DNA of 64,000 bases, taken from positions 12,604,001 to 12,668,000 of the forward strand of contig OX621244.1 in assembly GCA_951640165.1 (NCBI GenBank), in the 5' to 3' direction. Made by a program: the position numbers and the translations under genes. The notes under the pieces were generated by a model. That model was not told the DNA's origin. It did no database searches and was given only the letters and a program-made list of their open reading frames with translations. How positions within the stretch are numbered: the stretch's first letter is position 1; the number at the start of each line of letters is the position of its first letter. The stretch comes from Pseudoips prasinana. Its lineage: Eukaryota; Arthropoda; Insecta; Lepidoptera; Nolidae. Below, one piece after another: positions 1-10,739 of this stretch.

Positions 1-64
1 ATACAATAATACTATCAAAATTTCATAGTTCCTAAAAATTTGTTCATACAACACCTTACAACAG

Positions 65-210
65 TGACTGAACGTGTGGCGCATCGGTTAAGACCGGCGC
101 CTCGCCACTTCATTTCCCGGGTTCGATTCCCGCGCAGAACCACCATTTGTGTGATGTGATCCATAAATGGTTGTTCTGAGACTGGATGTGTCCGTCAATT
201 ATAGGTTTCT
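65..210 (+). mobile_element. SINE, family B (tRNA-headed), 3'-truncated
   Basis: A tRNA-like head with an A-box-like 'gtgtggcgcatcggtt' and a B box 'gggttcgattcccgcgc' is followed by the family body (ataaatggttgttctgag, gtccgtcaattata). Related copies lie at 3144, 6262 and 45401. This copy loses the 3' part of the body after about 210. It is a retroposed SINE rather than a tRNA gene, because the body continues into family sequence and the head is repeated across the window. Confidence 0.75.
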
Positions 211-685
211 CATAGAAAGAAACACATGTATTCGTCTGTTTTAAAGAATATAATTTATCCTTAAACACGAATGGGAAAAATCTGAAGGAAAAACTTCTTG
301 GATTCGTTATATAGATTATTTTTTGCTGGCAATTAAACACTTTATTCGATTTCACAATGTCTTCTTATCGGTTTGATTGTTTTCTGTTCACTCTATTTTG
401 AACCGTAATCAATTAATTATACGGTTAGGTTTGGCGTGAAATGGGTGCTGTAGGTCTCTTAACGTGATAAGGCTTCCCCATGGACCACACGGGAAAGCGA
501 TATTTCACTTTAAGTTTATTTTATTTATTTACCAACCAATTTAACCAACAATTGTTTACACGATACATTAATAAATTACATACATAAATACAGGCAAATT
601 ATCAGGTGCAACAATTAATTATAGGTTAACACCGCATGCACTCGTTACAGCTTAGAATGAATTAAGACTAGAATATTATATCTAA
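211..685. other. AT-rich stretch, no gene seen
   Basis: No supported coding region. A short string near 425-480 (ggtttggcgtgaaa, then a run ending in aggcttcc) resembles 57665-57715 and may be a scrap of an unclassified repeat. Confidence 0.4.
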
Positions 686-988
686 CTAGCTGTGTTCCGC
701 GGTTTTACCCGCGTTAAACTTTATAAATGATCACAGCTCCTCCCCCGTAGCTTGATAATAGCCTATATGTTGACCCGACCTCTTAGTAATATTCATGCAA
801 AATTTGAATTAAATCCATGCAGTACTTTCTGAGTTTAGCCCGGACATACATACAGGCAAACAGATAAACAGACAAAAATTCTAAAAACTATATTTTTGGC
901 TTCGATATCGACTGTAGATCACGCCCCAAGTATCCTTTTAAAAAAATATTCAATGTACAGTTTTGACTTTCCTACGATTTTATTATAT
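686..988 (-). mobile_element. Non-autonomous Helitron, relic
   Basis: Read on the minus strand, it ends in a GC-rich hairpin (acgcgggtaaaaccgcgg) followed about 10 nt later by CTAG with a T beyond, the standard Helitron 3' terminus. The internal sequence (cgccccaagtatccttt, ttcaatgtacagttttgac) matches the better copy at 54787-55225. The 5' end near 985 is degraded. Confidence 0.7.
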
Positions 989-1738
989 GTATCAAATATC
1001 AAAAATAGAATAAATTAAAATTAAATATTACAATAAATTGAAGTACATGGAATTAACATTACAAAAGTTATAAGTATTAATTATGATTGTTAACATAAAC
1101 AGTTTAGAACACTAATTAAAATAGGGAAACCTATGAAATCACATTTGAGCTGTATCATTATTTATGAAGGCTTTTATATATTTACCCAAAGTATTATGAT
1201 GAACATCTACCACTGCAATCATTGAGGATTTAACTTTGGTATACAATACATAAAATGTATAGTATTGTTCAATGGTTAAAAAAACTTATCAATTTCCATT
1301 TAAACCTTATCAAGTTACAAGTAAAATCTCATTGTTTCTCGCACATTATTATTAAAACCGCATATTTCTATATTTATCATTACCACCTCCGCTGATAATA
1401 CGTTTTTAACCCTTCATAATGACGTCCGGTATTCTACGCCGCACCAGGTAGACGGCTTATCTGGCATTGCATTAGCACTTCTTTGAATATTCTTTTGTTT
1501 TGAAGGGTTTGAAGAATATTTTGAGGGAAATATTTACGATTTTGGGTTGACTCATCGTCTCCCTGGGAACATTTTAATCTCTCAGCCTTTATCAGTTTTT
1601 ATGGTTGTTACGTTAAACCCACATAGAACTAGCAGTGTTAAAGAATAATGAAATAATGTATTCATCAACTTGTACAAAAATAAGTATACTACTACTACCA
1701 GGTTTCTACTTATTAAATCTACTAATAAGAATAATAAT
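989..1738. other. AT-rich stretch, nothing recognised
   Basis: No open frame of note, no repeat shared with the rest of the window and no RNA gene seen. Confidence 0.4.
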
Positions 1739-2104
1739 AATGTCCTCCTAGCCGAATTTCGGCCACGGCGGCCAGTCTCAATAGAGATTAGCCATTTGCG
1801 CGGGACATATTATAGTGCTCAAGTGTGTGCGCAAACACAGGAGCACTTTCTACTCCATCACTCTCATGATCCGATGGTACGCCTAGCGACACGACCGGAA
1901 AGAGCTCAGGTACAGGACCGACGGCTTTACGTGCTCTCCGAGGCACGGGGGTATAATACCGCCAACTCCCAGACTTCGGGCTGATCCTAAGAAATTTTTC
2001 TTTTTACAGAAAAGTCCCAAAATCACTTTTGGCCCAACCCGGGATTTGAACCCAGGACCTCGTTTTCTGCGGGTGAACACGCTACAGCTAGACCAACGAG
2101 GCAG
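1739..2104 (-). mobile_element. SINE, family A (tRNA-headed), near full length
   Basis: On the minus strand it starts with a tRNA-like head (tgcctcgttggtctagc, then 'ggtcctgggttcaaatcc' as B box). The body carries 'ttctgtaaaaagaaaa', 'agtctgggagttggcggta', 'cctcggagagcacg', 'ctgtacctga' and 'catgagagtgatgga', and ends 'gccgaaattcggctaggag'. Other copies are at 13221, 28435 and 46134. Translated frames across it are artefacts. Confidence 0.85.
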
Positions 2105-2149
2105 TCACTAAGAGTTACACTCCTAATAAGAATAGAATACTAATGATAT

Positions 2150-2285
2150 TATTGGCCAGTTTCTGGTTAATGACCCTCACAACTAAGCCAGAGGTCGTAG
2201 ATTCAATCCCTAACCATTACAAATCTATATGTTATGAGCACAGTTATTTGTTCTGTGTCACATATAATCAATTTCACCCATACAA
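2150..2285 (+). mobile_element. SINE fragment, family E
   Basis: Contains a tRNA-like 'taagccagaggtcgtagatt' and 'ttatttgttctgtgtc', which match the SINE at 59405 ('taagccagaggtcgtgagtt', 'ttatttgttctgtgtc'). It is truncated at its right side by the Helitron starting at 2286. Confidence 0.5.
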
Positions 2286-2985
2286 TCCTACTAATATCAT
2301 AAATGCGAAAGTTTGTGAGTTTGGATAGATATATGGATGTTTCTTACTCTTTCACGCAAAACTACCCAACGGATTTCGATTAAACTTTGTAGTAATATAG
2401 TGTAAGCTATATTACTCTTTCACGCAAAAACTACCTAACGGATTTCGATTTAACTTCGTAGTAATATAGTGTAAGCTATATTACTCTTTCACGCAAAAAC
2501 TACCTAACGGATTTCGATTTAACTTTGTAGTAATATAGTGTAAGCTATATTACTCTTTCACGCAAAACTACCCAACGGATTTCGATTAAACTTTGTAGTA
2601 ATATAGTGTAAGCTATATTACTCTTTCACGCAAAACTACCCAACGGATTTCGATTAAACTTTGTAGTAATATAGTGTAAGCTATATTACTCTTTCACGCA
2701 AAAACTACCCAACGGATTTCGATTAAACTTTGTAGTAATATAGTGTAAGCTATATTACTACAAAGTTTAATCGAAATCCATTAGGTAGTTTTTGCGTGAA
2801 AGACTAATATTAAAAATGAGAAAGTTTGTGAGTATGGATGGATGTATGGATGTTTGTTACTCTTTCACGCAAAAACTACTTAACGGATTTCGATTAAACT
2901 TTGTAGTAATATAGCTTACACATCTGAATAACACATAGGCTATAATTCATAAATTTTGACGCGGATAAAACCGCGGGTCACCTAG
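2286..2985 (+). mobile_element. Helitron (non-autonomous) with internal tandem expansion
   Basis: Begins A|TC (tcctactaatatcataaatg) and ends with the hairpin 'gcggataaaaccgcgg', a short spacer, then CTAG|T at 2982-2985, so it has the A/T insertion site expected of Helitrons. It encodes no protein. The start resembles the 178-bp Helitron at 7982. The interior is expanded by tandem units (2344-2754), an inverted partial unit and a second internal copy of the element's own 5' region (about 2800-2860). Confidence 0.8.
2344..2754 (+). repeat. 68-69 bp tandem repeat, six units, inside a Helitron
   Basis: Units start 'ttactctttcacgc' at 2344, 2412, 2481, 2550, 2618 and 2686 and end 'gtgtaagctata'. 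They differ only by an extra A in an A-run and a few substitutions, so the expansion is recent. An inverted partial unit follows at 2755-2806. Confidence 0.9.
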
Positions 2986-3049
2986 TTAATTATAAGTAGG
3001 TACGTATATAGAAAAATTTAAGTAATTTTTCAGTCGCCGGTTGCCATAG

Positions 3050-3112
3050 TACAGGCTCTGCATACTTTGGGATCAGTGGCAGTATGTTAATTGTCCCAAG
3101 TTATAAACCTCA
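3050..3112 (+). mobile_element. SINE tail fragment, family D-like
   Basis: 'ccatagtacaggctctgc', 'tttgggatcagtggcagt' and 'tgtcccaag' match the 3' tail shared by family D copies. Confidence 0.5.
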
Positions 3113-3143
3113 CAAACTGCCTTATCCAATATCTCAAAAGACT

Positions 3144-3335
3144 TGACGTGATCGTGTGGCGCAGCGGCTAAGACGGTCGCCTTGCCGCTTCGTGTCGCGG
3201 GTTCGAGCCCCGCGCGATATAATAGAGTCTCTCACTCTGAGTCTGGGTGTAATTTGTGTCTATCTATTATATGCTTATGTACCCTGCGACATAGGAATAA
3301 GATTCCCTTGTTCGGGCGATGTCTTTAAACAAAGT
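3144..3335 (+). mobile_element. SINE, family B
   Basis: tRNA-like head 'cgtgtggcgcagcggctaag' with B box 'cgggttcgagccccgcg', then 'gagtctgggtgtaatttgtg' and the tail 'tgttcgggcgatgtcttta'. The body is internally shortened compared with 6262 and 45401. The open frame running through it is not a gene. Confidence 0.8.
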
Positions 3336-3407
3336 AAATTTTTTTTTGCATACAAAAGATTTCAGTTTACTATATACAGAGTGAAATCTTTTTATTTTTA
3401 TACATTA

Positions 3408-4978
3408 CAAGCTGGTGCCCGCGACTTCGTCCGCGACAATTTTGAATGATGACCAATGTAACTAAGTAGTTCTAAAGCAATATAAATTTAAGAAAACCTA
3501 ACCTATAAATAACCTAACTAAGAAATAAACTAAAGACTACTTTGCTACTGTTATTTAAAAACGAGGATCCGATATCATCAACCAAAAAAATCAAAGAATA
3601 CATATCAATTGTCCTTAAGTATAGTCAGTAAGTCAAATAAAGTAATAATCGAATCGAAATAATAATTAACGATGCATTAATCACAAAGGTAACTCCCATT
3701 AGATTAGGTTGCGACCACGGCATAGGTCTAATATCACATTTTGTGAACGAAATCATAGCGCGATCTAAAACGATGATTCGATGAACGATGATCTACTAAC
3801 AAAAATATAAACTTGTAAAGCGGTAAAATTAAGATGTGTGCATCACCCAAAACTGGTGAGATTTAGGCGATCATCTATTGATTCAGTTTTGGACTACCTT
3901 TTCTTCCAAACATTTATTTATCTTAACCGATATACCAAATAAGTTCCGCGATTCGAAACGATATTAACGCCATCTAGTTACAAAATGGTGAACTTGTAGA
4001 TCAGTAAAATTAAGATGATATTTTTTGGGTGCGATCATCTCCACACGAACAATTTATACTACGCTAACTCGAATTTTAGGTAAAGTCATTTTTATCCCAA
4101 TTTGATTAAAATGTCCTTTTTAATTTATTATATAAGTTACCAAAAATAAAAGAAGTTACAAATCCTATAAAACCCTAAATCTTTACTAAGACGACAACGA
4201 CCACAACATTTTAAGCAACTTGGCAAAGAAACGAATTTCTCTAAAATTTGAGTTGGCGTAAATTGTTGGTGTCGATCTATTGAATCAGTTTTGGATTACC
4301 TTTTTAACAACAAATTATTGCCTGGATTGCTTTATTTTAACAAAAAGGCCAAATAAATATTTTCATGCGTTTAACTTCACAAATATCGTGTTTTTTTCAT
4401 ACAAACTTATATCCCCTATTTTATGCCCTTCGGGGTGGAATTTTCAAAAATCCTGAAATATATAGTTCTTATTTTTAACTGAAAGGCCAAATACTAATTT
4501 TCATGGGTTTAACTTCAAGTATGTCGAATTTTTCAAACACACTTACATCCCCTATTTTACGTTCTTGGGGCCGGACTAAAAAAATCCTGAAATACATATT
4601 TTTTATTTTTAACTAAAAGGCCAAATACTAATTTTCGTGCGTTTAACAAATAGTCACATTTTCATACAAACTTGCATCCCCTATTTTTCGCCCTTGGGGG
4701 TAGAATTTCCAAAAATCCTGAAACACATAATTATTTATTTTTAACTGAAAGGCCAAATACCAATTTTCATGTTTTAACTTCAAAAACGGCAAAGTTTCAT
4801 ACTTACTTTGCACCCCCGTTTTACCCCTTTAAGGATTGAATTTCGAAAAATCCTTCCTTATTCATTGTCTACAGTATAAAGAAAACATTTGTGCAAAATT
4901 TCAGTGTTCTAGGTCCAAGGGTTTGGGCTGGGCGTTGATGAGTCAGTCAGTCAGGACTTCTCTTTTTATTTATATAGA
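3408..4978 (-). mobile_element. Non-autonomous Helitron, about 1.57 kb
   Basis: On the minus strand it starts TC (tctatataaataaaaagaga) after an A and ends with the hairpin 'cgcggacgaagtcgcggg', about 6 nt of spacer, then CTTG before a T. These are the Helitron hallmarks (5' TC, 3' hairpin plus CTRR, A/T target). No Rep/helicase frame is present, so it would depend on an autonomous relative. The 5' region holds degenerate tandem units (4330-4860). Confidence 0.75.
4330..4860 (-). repeat. Degenerate tandem repeat of about 132-138 bp, four units
   Basis: 'aaggccaaata' recurs at 4345, 4483, 4617 and 4749, each time followed by 'ttttcatg..tttaac', a cacttgcatcccc-like string and 'aatcctgaaa'. 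The units are diverged, so this expansion is old. Confidence 0.8.
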
Positions 4979-5500
4979 TAAGAAAAACAACAAAGAACGC
5001 TTGATACACAACTTAATAAAACTCTTATTATATTTAAACTAAACGTCATCTTTATTTGCGTACTCTAAATGAGACCTAACTGGAGAATCACATATAATTA
5101 TAATATAAATTTTCTTTCAAGCAAACAAAACTAAATGAAAATATAAACAAATAAATAATATAAGTATTAAACTGAACATTTTGATCAAATTTTTTATCAA
5201 ATTACCTACAAAATATATTTTTGTATTATTTACAAAAGTGTAAAAAAGAATAATAATATGGTATTGTCGCATACATTTTTAAAAATCGAAGAGTGAATAT
5301 TTCTGATTCCCATTCTTTTTAAATAAAAGAGGGTACATTTATCTCCTTAAAGATAACGTAGGAACTCGTAAATATGATCTACCAATGTGAAATGTGTGTT
5401 CCTTAACGACTAAAGTATCGGTTTTGGATTAGTAATATGCATAATTATTATATCCCATATGCATACGAAAACACAAAAACCAGTTGGAAAATATATATAT
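4979..5500. other. AT-rich stretch, nothing recognised
   Basis: No supported feature. Confidence 0.4.
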
Positions 5501-5501
5501 T

Positions 5502-5572
5502 GATCATCATCATATCAGCTGAAAGACGCTCACTGCAAGACAAAGGCCTCCGCTAAAGATCTCCACAATTAA
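5502..5572 (-). mobile_element. RTE-type LINE 3' tail fragment
   Basis: Minus-strand reading gives a '...ggcctttgtcttgcagtga' core, then a run ending in repeated (ATG) triplets. This is the usual 3' end of lepidopteran RTE-like LINEs. Only the last 70 bp are present. Confidence 0.6.
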
Positions 5573-5590
5573 TAATAATAATATCTAGAG

Positions 5591-5828
5591 ACAATGTCAC
5601 ACAGATCATCCTAGCCCCAAACTAAGCAAAGCTTGTACTACTATGGGTACCAGGCGACGATATACATACTTATATAGATAGATAAATACTTAAATACATA
5701 GAAAACATCCATGACTCAGAAACAAATATTCGTGCTCATCACACAAATATATGCACTTACCGGGATTCGAACCCAGGACCACCAGCTTCGTAGGCAGGAA
5801 CACTACCAACTAGGCTACGGTGACCGTC
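5591..5828 (-). mobile_element. SINE, family C (tRNA-headed)
   Basis: On the minus strand it has the head 'ggtcaccgtagcctagttgg', the B box 'ctgggttcgaatcccggtaa', the body 'tgatgagcacgaatatttg' and 'tggatgttttctatg', and the tail 'cccatagtagtacaagcttt' through 'gtgtgacattgt'. It is nearly identical in order to 8837-9072 and 14263-14486. Confidence 0.85.
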
Positions 5829-6261
5829 CAAAGTCGTCAAGTCGTAAAAAATTACCGGCCTTGCCGGATGGCGCAACTCAGCGACTTCCAACGACCTTCA
5901 CAAGATCATTGGTCCATCTTGTAGGAAAATATTTATACCTCTAATTAAATAATTAAAAAAAATATATTATTTTAATTCGGTGTGTTTGAACTATAAGATA
6001 AAATAAAAGTACTTGAAGGGCAGACAATGTTATCTCAAAGATGTTACGTTTCAGTAAATGTGTGAATTCACTTTATGTTCTGAACTACTGATGCATAAAT
6101 TTAAGAGCATTATTTTGATTCCATTATGCGTTCAGTCACGTGCTTTAATAATATATAATGAACGAAATCAAATAACAAGTCCTACCCGTGACTTATTTAT
6201 CAAATAATACTTATTCGAGTAACATTTTAGAATATTTACAGACATTTTTTAAATTCAAATA
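5829..6261. other. AT-rich stretch, nothing recognised
   Basis: No supported feature. Confidence 0.4.
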
Positions 6262-6463
6262 CATGACTGCACGTGTGGCGCAGCAGCTAAGACAATCGCC
6301 TCGCAGCTTCGTGTCGCGGGTTCAAGTCCCGGACAACTATTGGTGTGACCCATAAATAGTTGTTCTGAGTCTGGATGTAATTTGTGTACGTCTATATGTT
6401 TGTAAAGTACTCCGCAACACAGGGCATATTATACATAGTGCGAGCGTTGTCTTTAAAAAAATA
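6262..6463 (+). mobile_element. SINE, family B, full length
   Basis: 'acgtgtggcgcagcagctaa' A-box region, B box 'cgggttcaagtcccgg', body 'ataaatagttgttctgagtc', '..ggatgtaatttgtg', '..tgtttgtaaagtactccg', and tail 'gtgcgagcgttgtcttta' followed by a short A run. Confidence 0.85.
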
Positions 6464-7004
6464 TCCAGTGCTGAAGTGGAGGAGCCTTAACACTAATGGC
6501 ACCAGATACTGCGCAGTCTATGGCTTCGATTTCCACTTGCACTTAAATTTATAGCGACCAGGTATGTTCGTAAGTAATTCTTGAGATTAAGCTCCTATGA
6601 TCGCGGTCAGGTTTAGTTTGTGAACCGCGTTATTGCTTCGGAGGGCAGTTTAGGCAAGCCAGCAGTCGTTAAGGGTTATGAATAGGATGAATGATTGCAA
6701 AACATATTTTACTTTTATTCTAAAATTCGCAAATTTAATTAAAAATGTAATATCATCTTAGGATGGCCTACTATTAATGGAGACTAAGATTAATACATAG
6801 GCTATAATCTAAAAAGTTTAACGCAGGTAGTAATAACACATGGAACACAGCTAGTAATAACAAATGGAAGAAGTAATTTAAATTACTCACTAACCAGTTC
6901 AGTTAACTATTGAATTAAATATTCATATTTGGATCCATAGGTTTATATCTAGGTCCTCTGGACTGCCAATTGGAAACATAGTAGGTGGTTCCGAAACAGT
7001 CAAA
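6464..7004. other. Mostly unrecognised; Helitron 3' end relic near 6800-6854
   Basis: 'tacataggctataatc', 'aaagtttaacgcaggta' and CTAG at 6851-6854 resemble the end of the Helitron at 7982-8159, but the hairpin is destroyed. The rest shows nothing. Confidence 0.4.
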
Positions 7005-7330
7005 GATATCTTTTTTTTTTTTTTTTTGATAAGGCAGGCGGAATGCCTGAAAAAGTGTCAGCGGGTGGTTATGTCGGACTCGCACCGACTAAACCTACCT
7101 GCCGTGGACTTCTCTTGGCGCCTAATGGGGGAACTCCGGGAACGCGGGTATGCTGCTCCGGTGCTCCCCTATTGCGCCGTGTCTCAGATGTTCGGGACAC
7201 GTACCCTGGGAGGGCTCTGAAGTCAAAGTATCTATTTAGGTCTAAGAGTTACTTTTACAGAATCTTATTGAAACCTCCGAATACAGACGTCCACGTACTC
7301 CTTTTCAATAGTGAAGCTTAAGTTATATTA
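7005..7330 (-). mobile_element. Non-LTR retrotransposon 3' end (family H), with poly(A)
   Basis: Read on the minus strand, a GC-rich segment ends in 'gcattccgcctgccttatc' followed by a long A run (the T run at 7011-7027). The same 3' terminus occurs at 11695-12135. The GC-rich, stop-poor character and poly(A) suit the 3' untranslated region of an R1/Jockey-type LINE. I cannot assign the clade. Confidence 0.65.
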
Positions 7331-7793
7331 ATAAACACAATATCTATTATCAAACTTACCCCCTGTATTACATAACATCTTCCGACAGTCAGCCTCAAAT
7401 AAGCAATAACAGTTTTGAACCTTACAGGAATAAAAATAAGAACTATTTTCCATCAATGCAATGTTTCTTTGACGTGATGTTGTCTGTCTATATACAGGCT
7501 GTATACGCAAACATTTCGTATCTATTGTGCCGTTCCTCAGCGACACGACCGTAATGTGTTGACATCATTACACGACCGCAATAAGAGCCACAATGCAGAT
7601 AAGATCCGTGTTCCAATGCGAGGGTTAAGCGAGGGTGGGCTTGTATGGAACACCTTTCTAGTATCTTATTAGACTTTGAGACACATTTGAGAATTGGATA
7701 GATGGATATAGAACAGGAAAGGATAAGAAAGATAACAAAGTACACACATCAAAAGTGTCTCAAGCTCAAGTATATTTTTAGTGTATACGGTCG
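7331..7793. other. No gene recognised
   Basis: Two short minus-strand open frames (72 and 85 codons) overlap here. Neither resembles a known family and they have no repeat support. Confidence 0.35.
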
Positions 7794-7949
7794 GACGGTC
7801 ACCGTAGCCTAGTTGGTAGTGCTAATGAGTCATGGATGTTTTCTATGTATTTAAGTATTTATCTATCTATATAAGTATGTATATCGTCGTCTGGTACCCA
7901 TAGTACAAGCTTTGCTTAGTTTGGGGCTAGGAGGATCTGTGTGACATTG
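7794..7949 (+). mobile_element. SINE, family C, internal deletion
   Basis: The head 'ggtcaccgtagcctagttgg' joins directly to 'tgagtcatggatgttttcta', so the B box and about 70 bp of body are missing. The tail runs from 'cccatagtacaagctttgc' to 'tgtgacattg'. Confidence 0.8.
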
Positions 7950-7981
7950 CAAAAAAAAACAATAACAGAATATCCAATTAA

Positions 7982-8159
7982 TCACACTAATATTATAAAG
8001 GTGAAAGTTTGTGAGTGTGTATGTTTGTTACTTCTTCACGGAATAAACGGCTGGAGCGATTTGTAATAAATTTTGGTATAGAGTTAGCTGACACCCTGGA
8101 TTAAAAATAGGCTATAATTTATAATGTTTAACGCGGGTAAAACCGCGGGGCACAGCTAG
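7982..8159 (+). mobile_element. Short non-autonomous Helitron, 178 bp
   Basis: Intact termini: A|TC at 7982 (tcacactaatattataaagg) and the hairpin 'gcgggtaaaaccgcgggg' then CACAG-CTAG|T at 8159. Relatives are at 18081-18268 (minus) and 18552-18706 (plus). The element is too short to encode anything. Its termini make it the reference copy for this family in the window. Confidence 0.85.
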
Positions 8160-8615
8160 TATTTACTAAATCTAGCCTTCCCGACTTGCTTCTTTCTCTA
8201 ATTCCTATGTTTAAGCGCTATTTTTATTAAGATATATTTCAATAAAATTTTGTTTTATCTGATAGCCATTTACAGCTACATTTTATGATTTTCCACTTAA
8301 TAATCTAAATGTTGTTATTTCTAATTGATTAATTAGTTTTTTAAGAGATTTGTTATTATTATATGTTTATAGCCTATTTTTCTGTGCCCCCTGTAGGTAT
8401 GTGGACATGTTAGATATGATATATGTAAAATCGAGTTTTACATAAGTGAAGAAAAAGTGAGGTAGTATTTTTTTATTTTGACAATGTTTAAATAATGAAA
8501 AAAAAATGTATTGGGGGACTTTATAAACAAGAAATTAACGAGTACAAAGCGCATGGAGACTTAAAACAAATAACTGTGTCAATGAGTAACAAAAATAGTT
8601 ATAATTGTAATTATC
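8160..8615. other. AT-rich stretch, nothing recognised
   Basis: No supported feature. The 94-codon plus-strand frame starting at 8495 ends in the LINE fragment below and does not look like a protein. Confidence 0.4.
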
Positions 8616-8770
8616 GTGTCCACCGGAAGACGTTGGCTGCTAGACAAAGGCTCTCCCTCAATAGGATGTCCTCGATAGCTGGTCTTGTAGTGCCCGCATT
8701 CAGAGGCTTCACACGACCAACCTTGTACCAAGGCTTGCCCATACGGCGTCTGTTCCGGTATAGGGTCATC
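8616..8770 (-). mobile_element. RTE-type LINE 3' fragment
   Basis: 'ccaccggaagacgttggctg', 'ctagacaaaggctctccctc' and the following GC-rich stretch are the reverse of the 3' end of lepidopteran RTE-like LINEs. Related pieces are at 22568 and 44725. Confidence 0.55.
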
Positions 8771-8836
8771 ACAAAATAATAATATTTTTACTTATCTTGT
8801 GTGGGAACCAAACCCAAATTAGTAGATAATACGGTT

Positions 8837-9072
8837 GACGGTCACCGTAGACTAGTTGGTAGTGCTCCTGCCTACGAAGCTGGAGGTCCTGGGTTCGAAT
8901 CCCGGTAAGTGCAAATATTTGTGTGATGAGCACGAACATTTGTTTCTGAGTCATGGATGTTTTCTAGGTATTTAAGTATTTATCTATCTATATAAGTATG
9001 TATATCGTCGCCTGGTACCCATAGTACAAGCTTTGCTTAGTTTGGGGCTAGTATGATCTTTGTGACATTGTC
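8837..9072 (+). mobile_element. SINE, family C, full length
   Basis: Head 'ggtcaccgtagactagttgg', B box 'ctgggttcgaatcccggtaa', body and tail through 'tttgtgacattg'. This is the best plus-strand example of the family. Confidence 0.85.
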
Positions 9073-9124
9073 CTTAGAAAACCTTAAAAATAGCGCCAAT
9101 AATATTAAAAAAATTGTCAGTACT

Positions 9125-9216
9125 AAATTTTTAATATTATTGTCCGGTGAAGCAGTGAAAGCCTAGTAAAGTTAGTCTAGGCGGCCTTTCACCGCTTCAC
9201 CGTGATAATATTATAT
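9125..9216. repeat. Foldback hairpin, MITE-like
   Basis: The arm 9146-9166 (ggtgaagcagtgaaagcctag) pairs with 9177-9201 across a 10-nt loop, with one 4-nt bulge and one mismatch. AT-rich 'taatattat' flanks continue the symmetry. A related 'gcttcaccggacaata' occurs at 18742, so this is probably a small transposable element. Confidence 0.65.
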
Positions 9217-9229
9217 CATCAATCATGAA

Positions 9230-10048
9230 TAAACGTTTTTGAAGGTTCTAATCTCATGGGTCAGAAACGCGACAGAGAACTTATTCCACAACCACATCTT
9301 TATATGTATTTGGCATCACGATCCAACTGGCTTAAAACTCCTAAGATATCTCTTACATGTTAACCAAATTTGATTTTCCTACAAGTCATGTTCAATTCTA
9401 CATCGCACTGACATAAAAGTTATAACGCCTCAGTAGTGGAAAAGGCATTAACCATTGGTAACAAAATTACAGTCAAACTAAAATCCATCTTTCCACATTA
9501 TCATGCCATGTCGTACCTATGCTCTATACTTGAATGGGCAACTATACTCTTCAATCCAGTTGAAAATACAGTCATAATGTTATGCTATTAGGATTCAATT
9601 TTGGAAATTTTATTTTCAACTGTATTAAATACGATGTAAGTTGAAACGTCGCAAGTTTCCGGAGCACCCCATGATACGATTCAGTCACAATGTAACTTAG
9701 TTGCTTAAGAAATTTATAGAGCTTCTGGAATGGGTATAATACCAACATTTTACTATTAACGACCGCACTGAATGCTGGATAAAATGTAATTTTATGTTCC
9801 ACTGGGAGCCTAGACTTTGAATGGCTGCGTAAGATGAGTTAGTCTAATGTTAAATGAGAGCGTAATCTTTCACTGTTTCAATGGTCTAATAGTAATTGAA
9901 AACTTTTTAGGCGCAATGTGCACTTTTTAAGTGAAAAAATAATCATGGAACGCGCGTCATTGTCATCGATAGCTATATCTATACTGTGTTTATATGTAAA
10001 TAGATACAAATTTGTTTTCACTTCTAACGGCAGTCCCCAAAGACTACT
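9230..10048. other. No gene recognised
   Basis: One 76-codon minus-strand frame (9572-9802) has no recognisable domain. No repeats shared with the window. Confidence 0.4.
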
Positions 10049-10165
10049 ATTCAATTAGGTTGGGCCAAAAACAGTTTTTTTGTTGGCAAGAAATTAGAGC
10101 CAGTTGCAGCCCGGAGTGCTGCAAGTTGGGGGTTGCATTCGCCCGTGCCCCAAATAATACGTAAC
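10049..10165. mobile_element. Mixed relic: mariner-like end plus SINE body scrap
   Basis: 'attaggttgggccaaaaaca' resembles a mariner terminal repeat. It is followed by 'gccagttgcagcccggagtg', typical of lepidopteran tRNA-SINE bodies. Too short and diverged for certainty. Confidence 0.3.
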
Positions 10166-10229
10166 ACCATTTCGATCCAAAGGCCGTACCTACCTATAGT
10201 CTATTACCATTTTTTTAAATATAATAGAT

Positions 10230-10424
10230 CCTGTGACATTATTCACACCCGACCATCTGATTCCAAACTAAACAGGGTTTGTACTATGAAAACCAAATAA
10301 CATAAACTACTTTTCTTTTGTAAATTCATACAAACAGAAATGTTCATGAACACAAATATCAATATGTCCTGGGTAGGAATCAAACCTACGACCTGAGGCG
10401 GGAAAGGCAAGCATTTACACAGCT
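10230..10424 (-). mobile_element. SINE, family D
   Basis: Minus-strand order: 'tgcctttcccgcctcaggtc' head remnant, 'gtaggtttgattcctaccca' B-box region, 'aggacatattgatatttgtg', 'acaaaagaaaagtag', 'ttccatagtacaaaccctgt', ending 'tcagatggtcgggtgtgaat'. Related to 26645, 31358, 45152, 55673 and 60155. Confidence 0.75.
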
Positions 10425-10446
10425 TTTTAATTCTTAAGATTAATGC

Positions 10447-10735
10447 TATTGCCCTTGGCTGAATTTTAGCCATGGCGGAGTCTTTTACGTACTATAGAGC
10501 ACAAATGTGCACGCTAACACAGATGCACATGAACAACGGGCTATCCAACACAATTGAAACATTTCAGGTTTAGAACTGATGGCTTTGCGTTCTCTCTGGG
10601 AATGTAGCGCCATAGTTTTGGATCCGATTTACAGGAAAATCCTAATAATACATTTTTACTTGACCTAGATTTGATTCCGGGAACTCATTGTCTGCGGTTA
10701 GCACGCTAACGCTAAACAAACACGGCAGCAGGTAT
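10447..10735 (-). mobile_element. SINE, family A, old and diverged
   Basis: Keeps the order of family A on the minus strand: a broken tRNA head near 10690-10735, 'tttcctgtaaatcgga', 'cagttctaaacctga', 'tatagtacgtaaaag' and 'gccatggctaaaattc'. Divergence from 1739 and 46134 is high, so this is an old insertion. Confidence 0.6.
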
Positions 10736-10739
10736 ATGT

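Noticed and set aside
3156..3449. A 97-codon frame
   Set aside because: Runs through a family B SINE into a Helitron end.
5711..5944. Frames repeating a TQKQIFVLITQI peptide (also 8769-8954 and 25785-26009)
   Set aside because: All are translations of family C SINEs.
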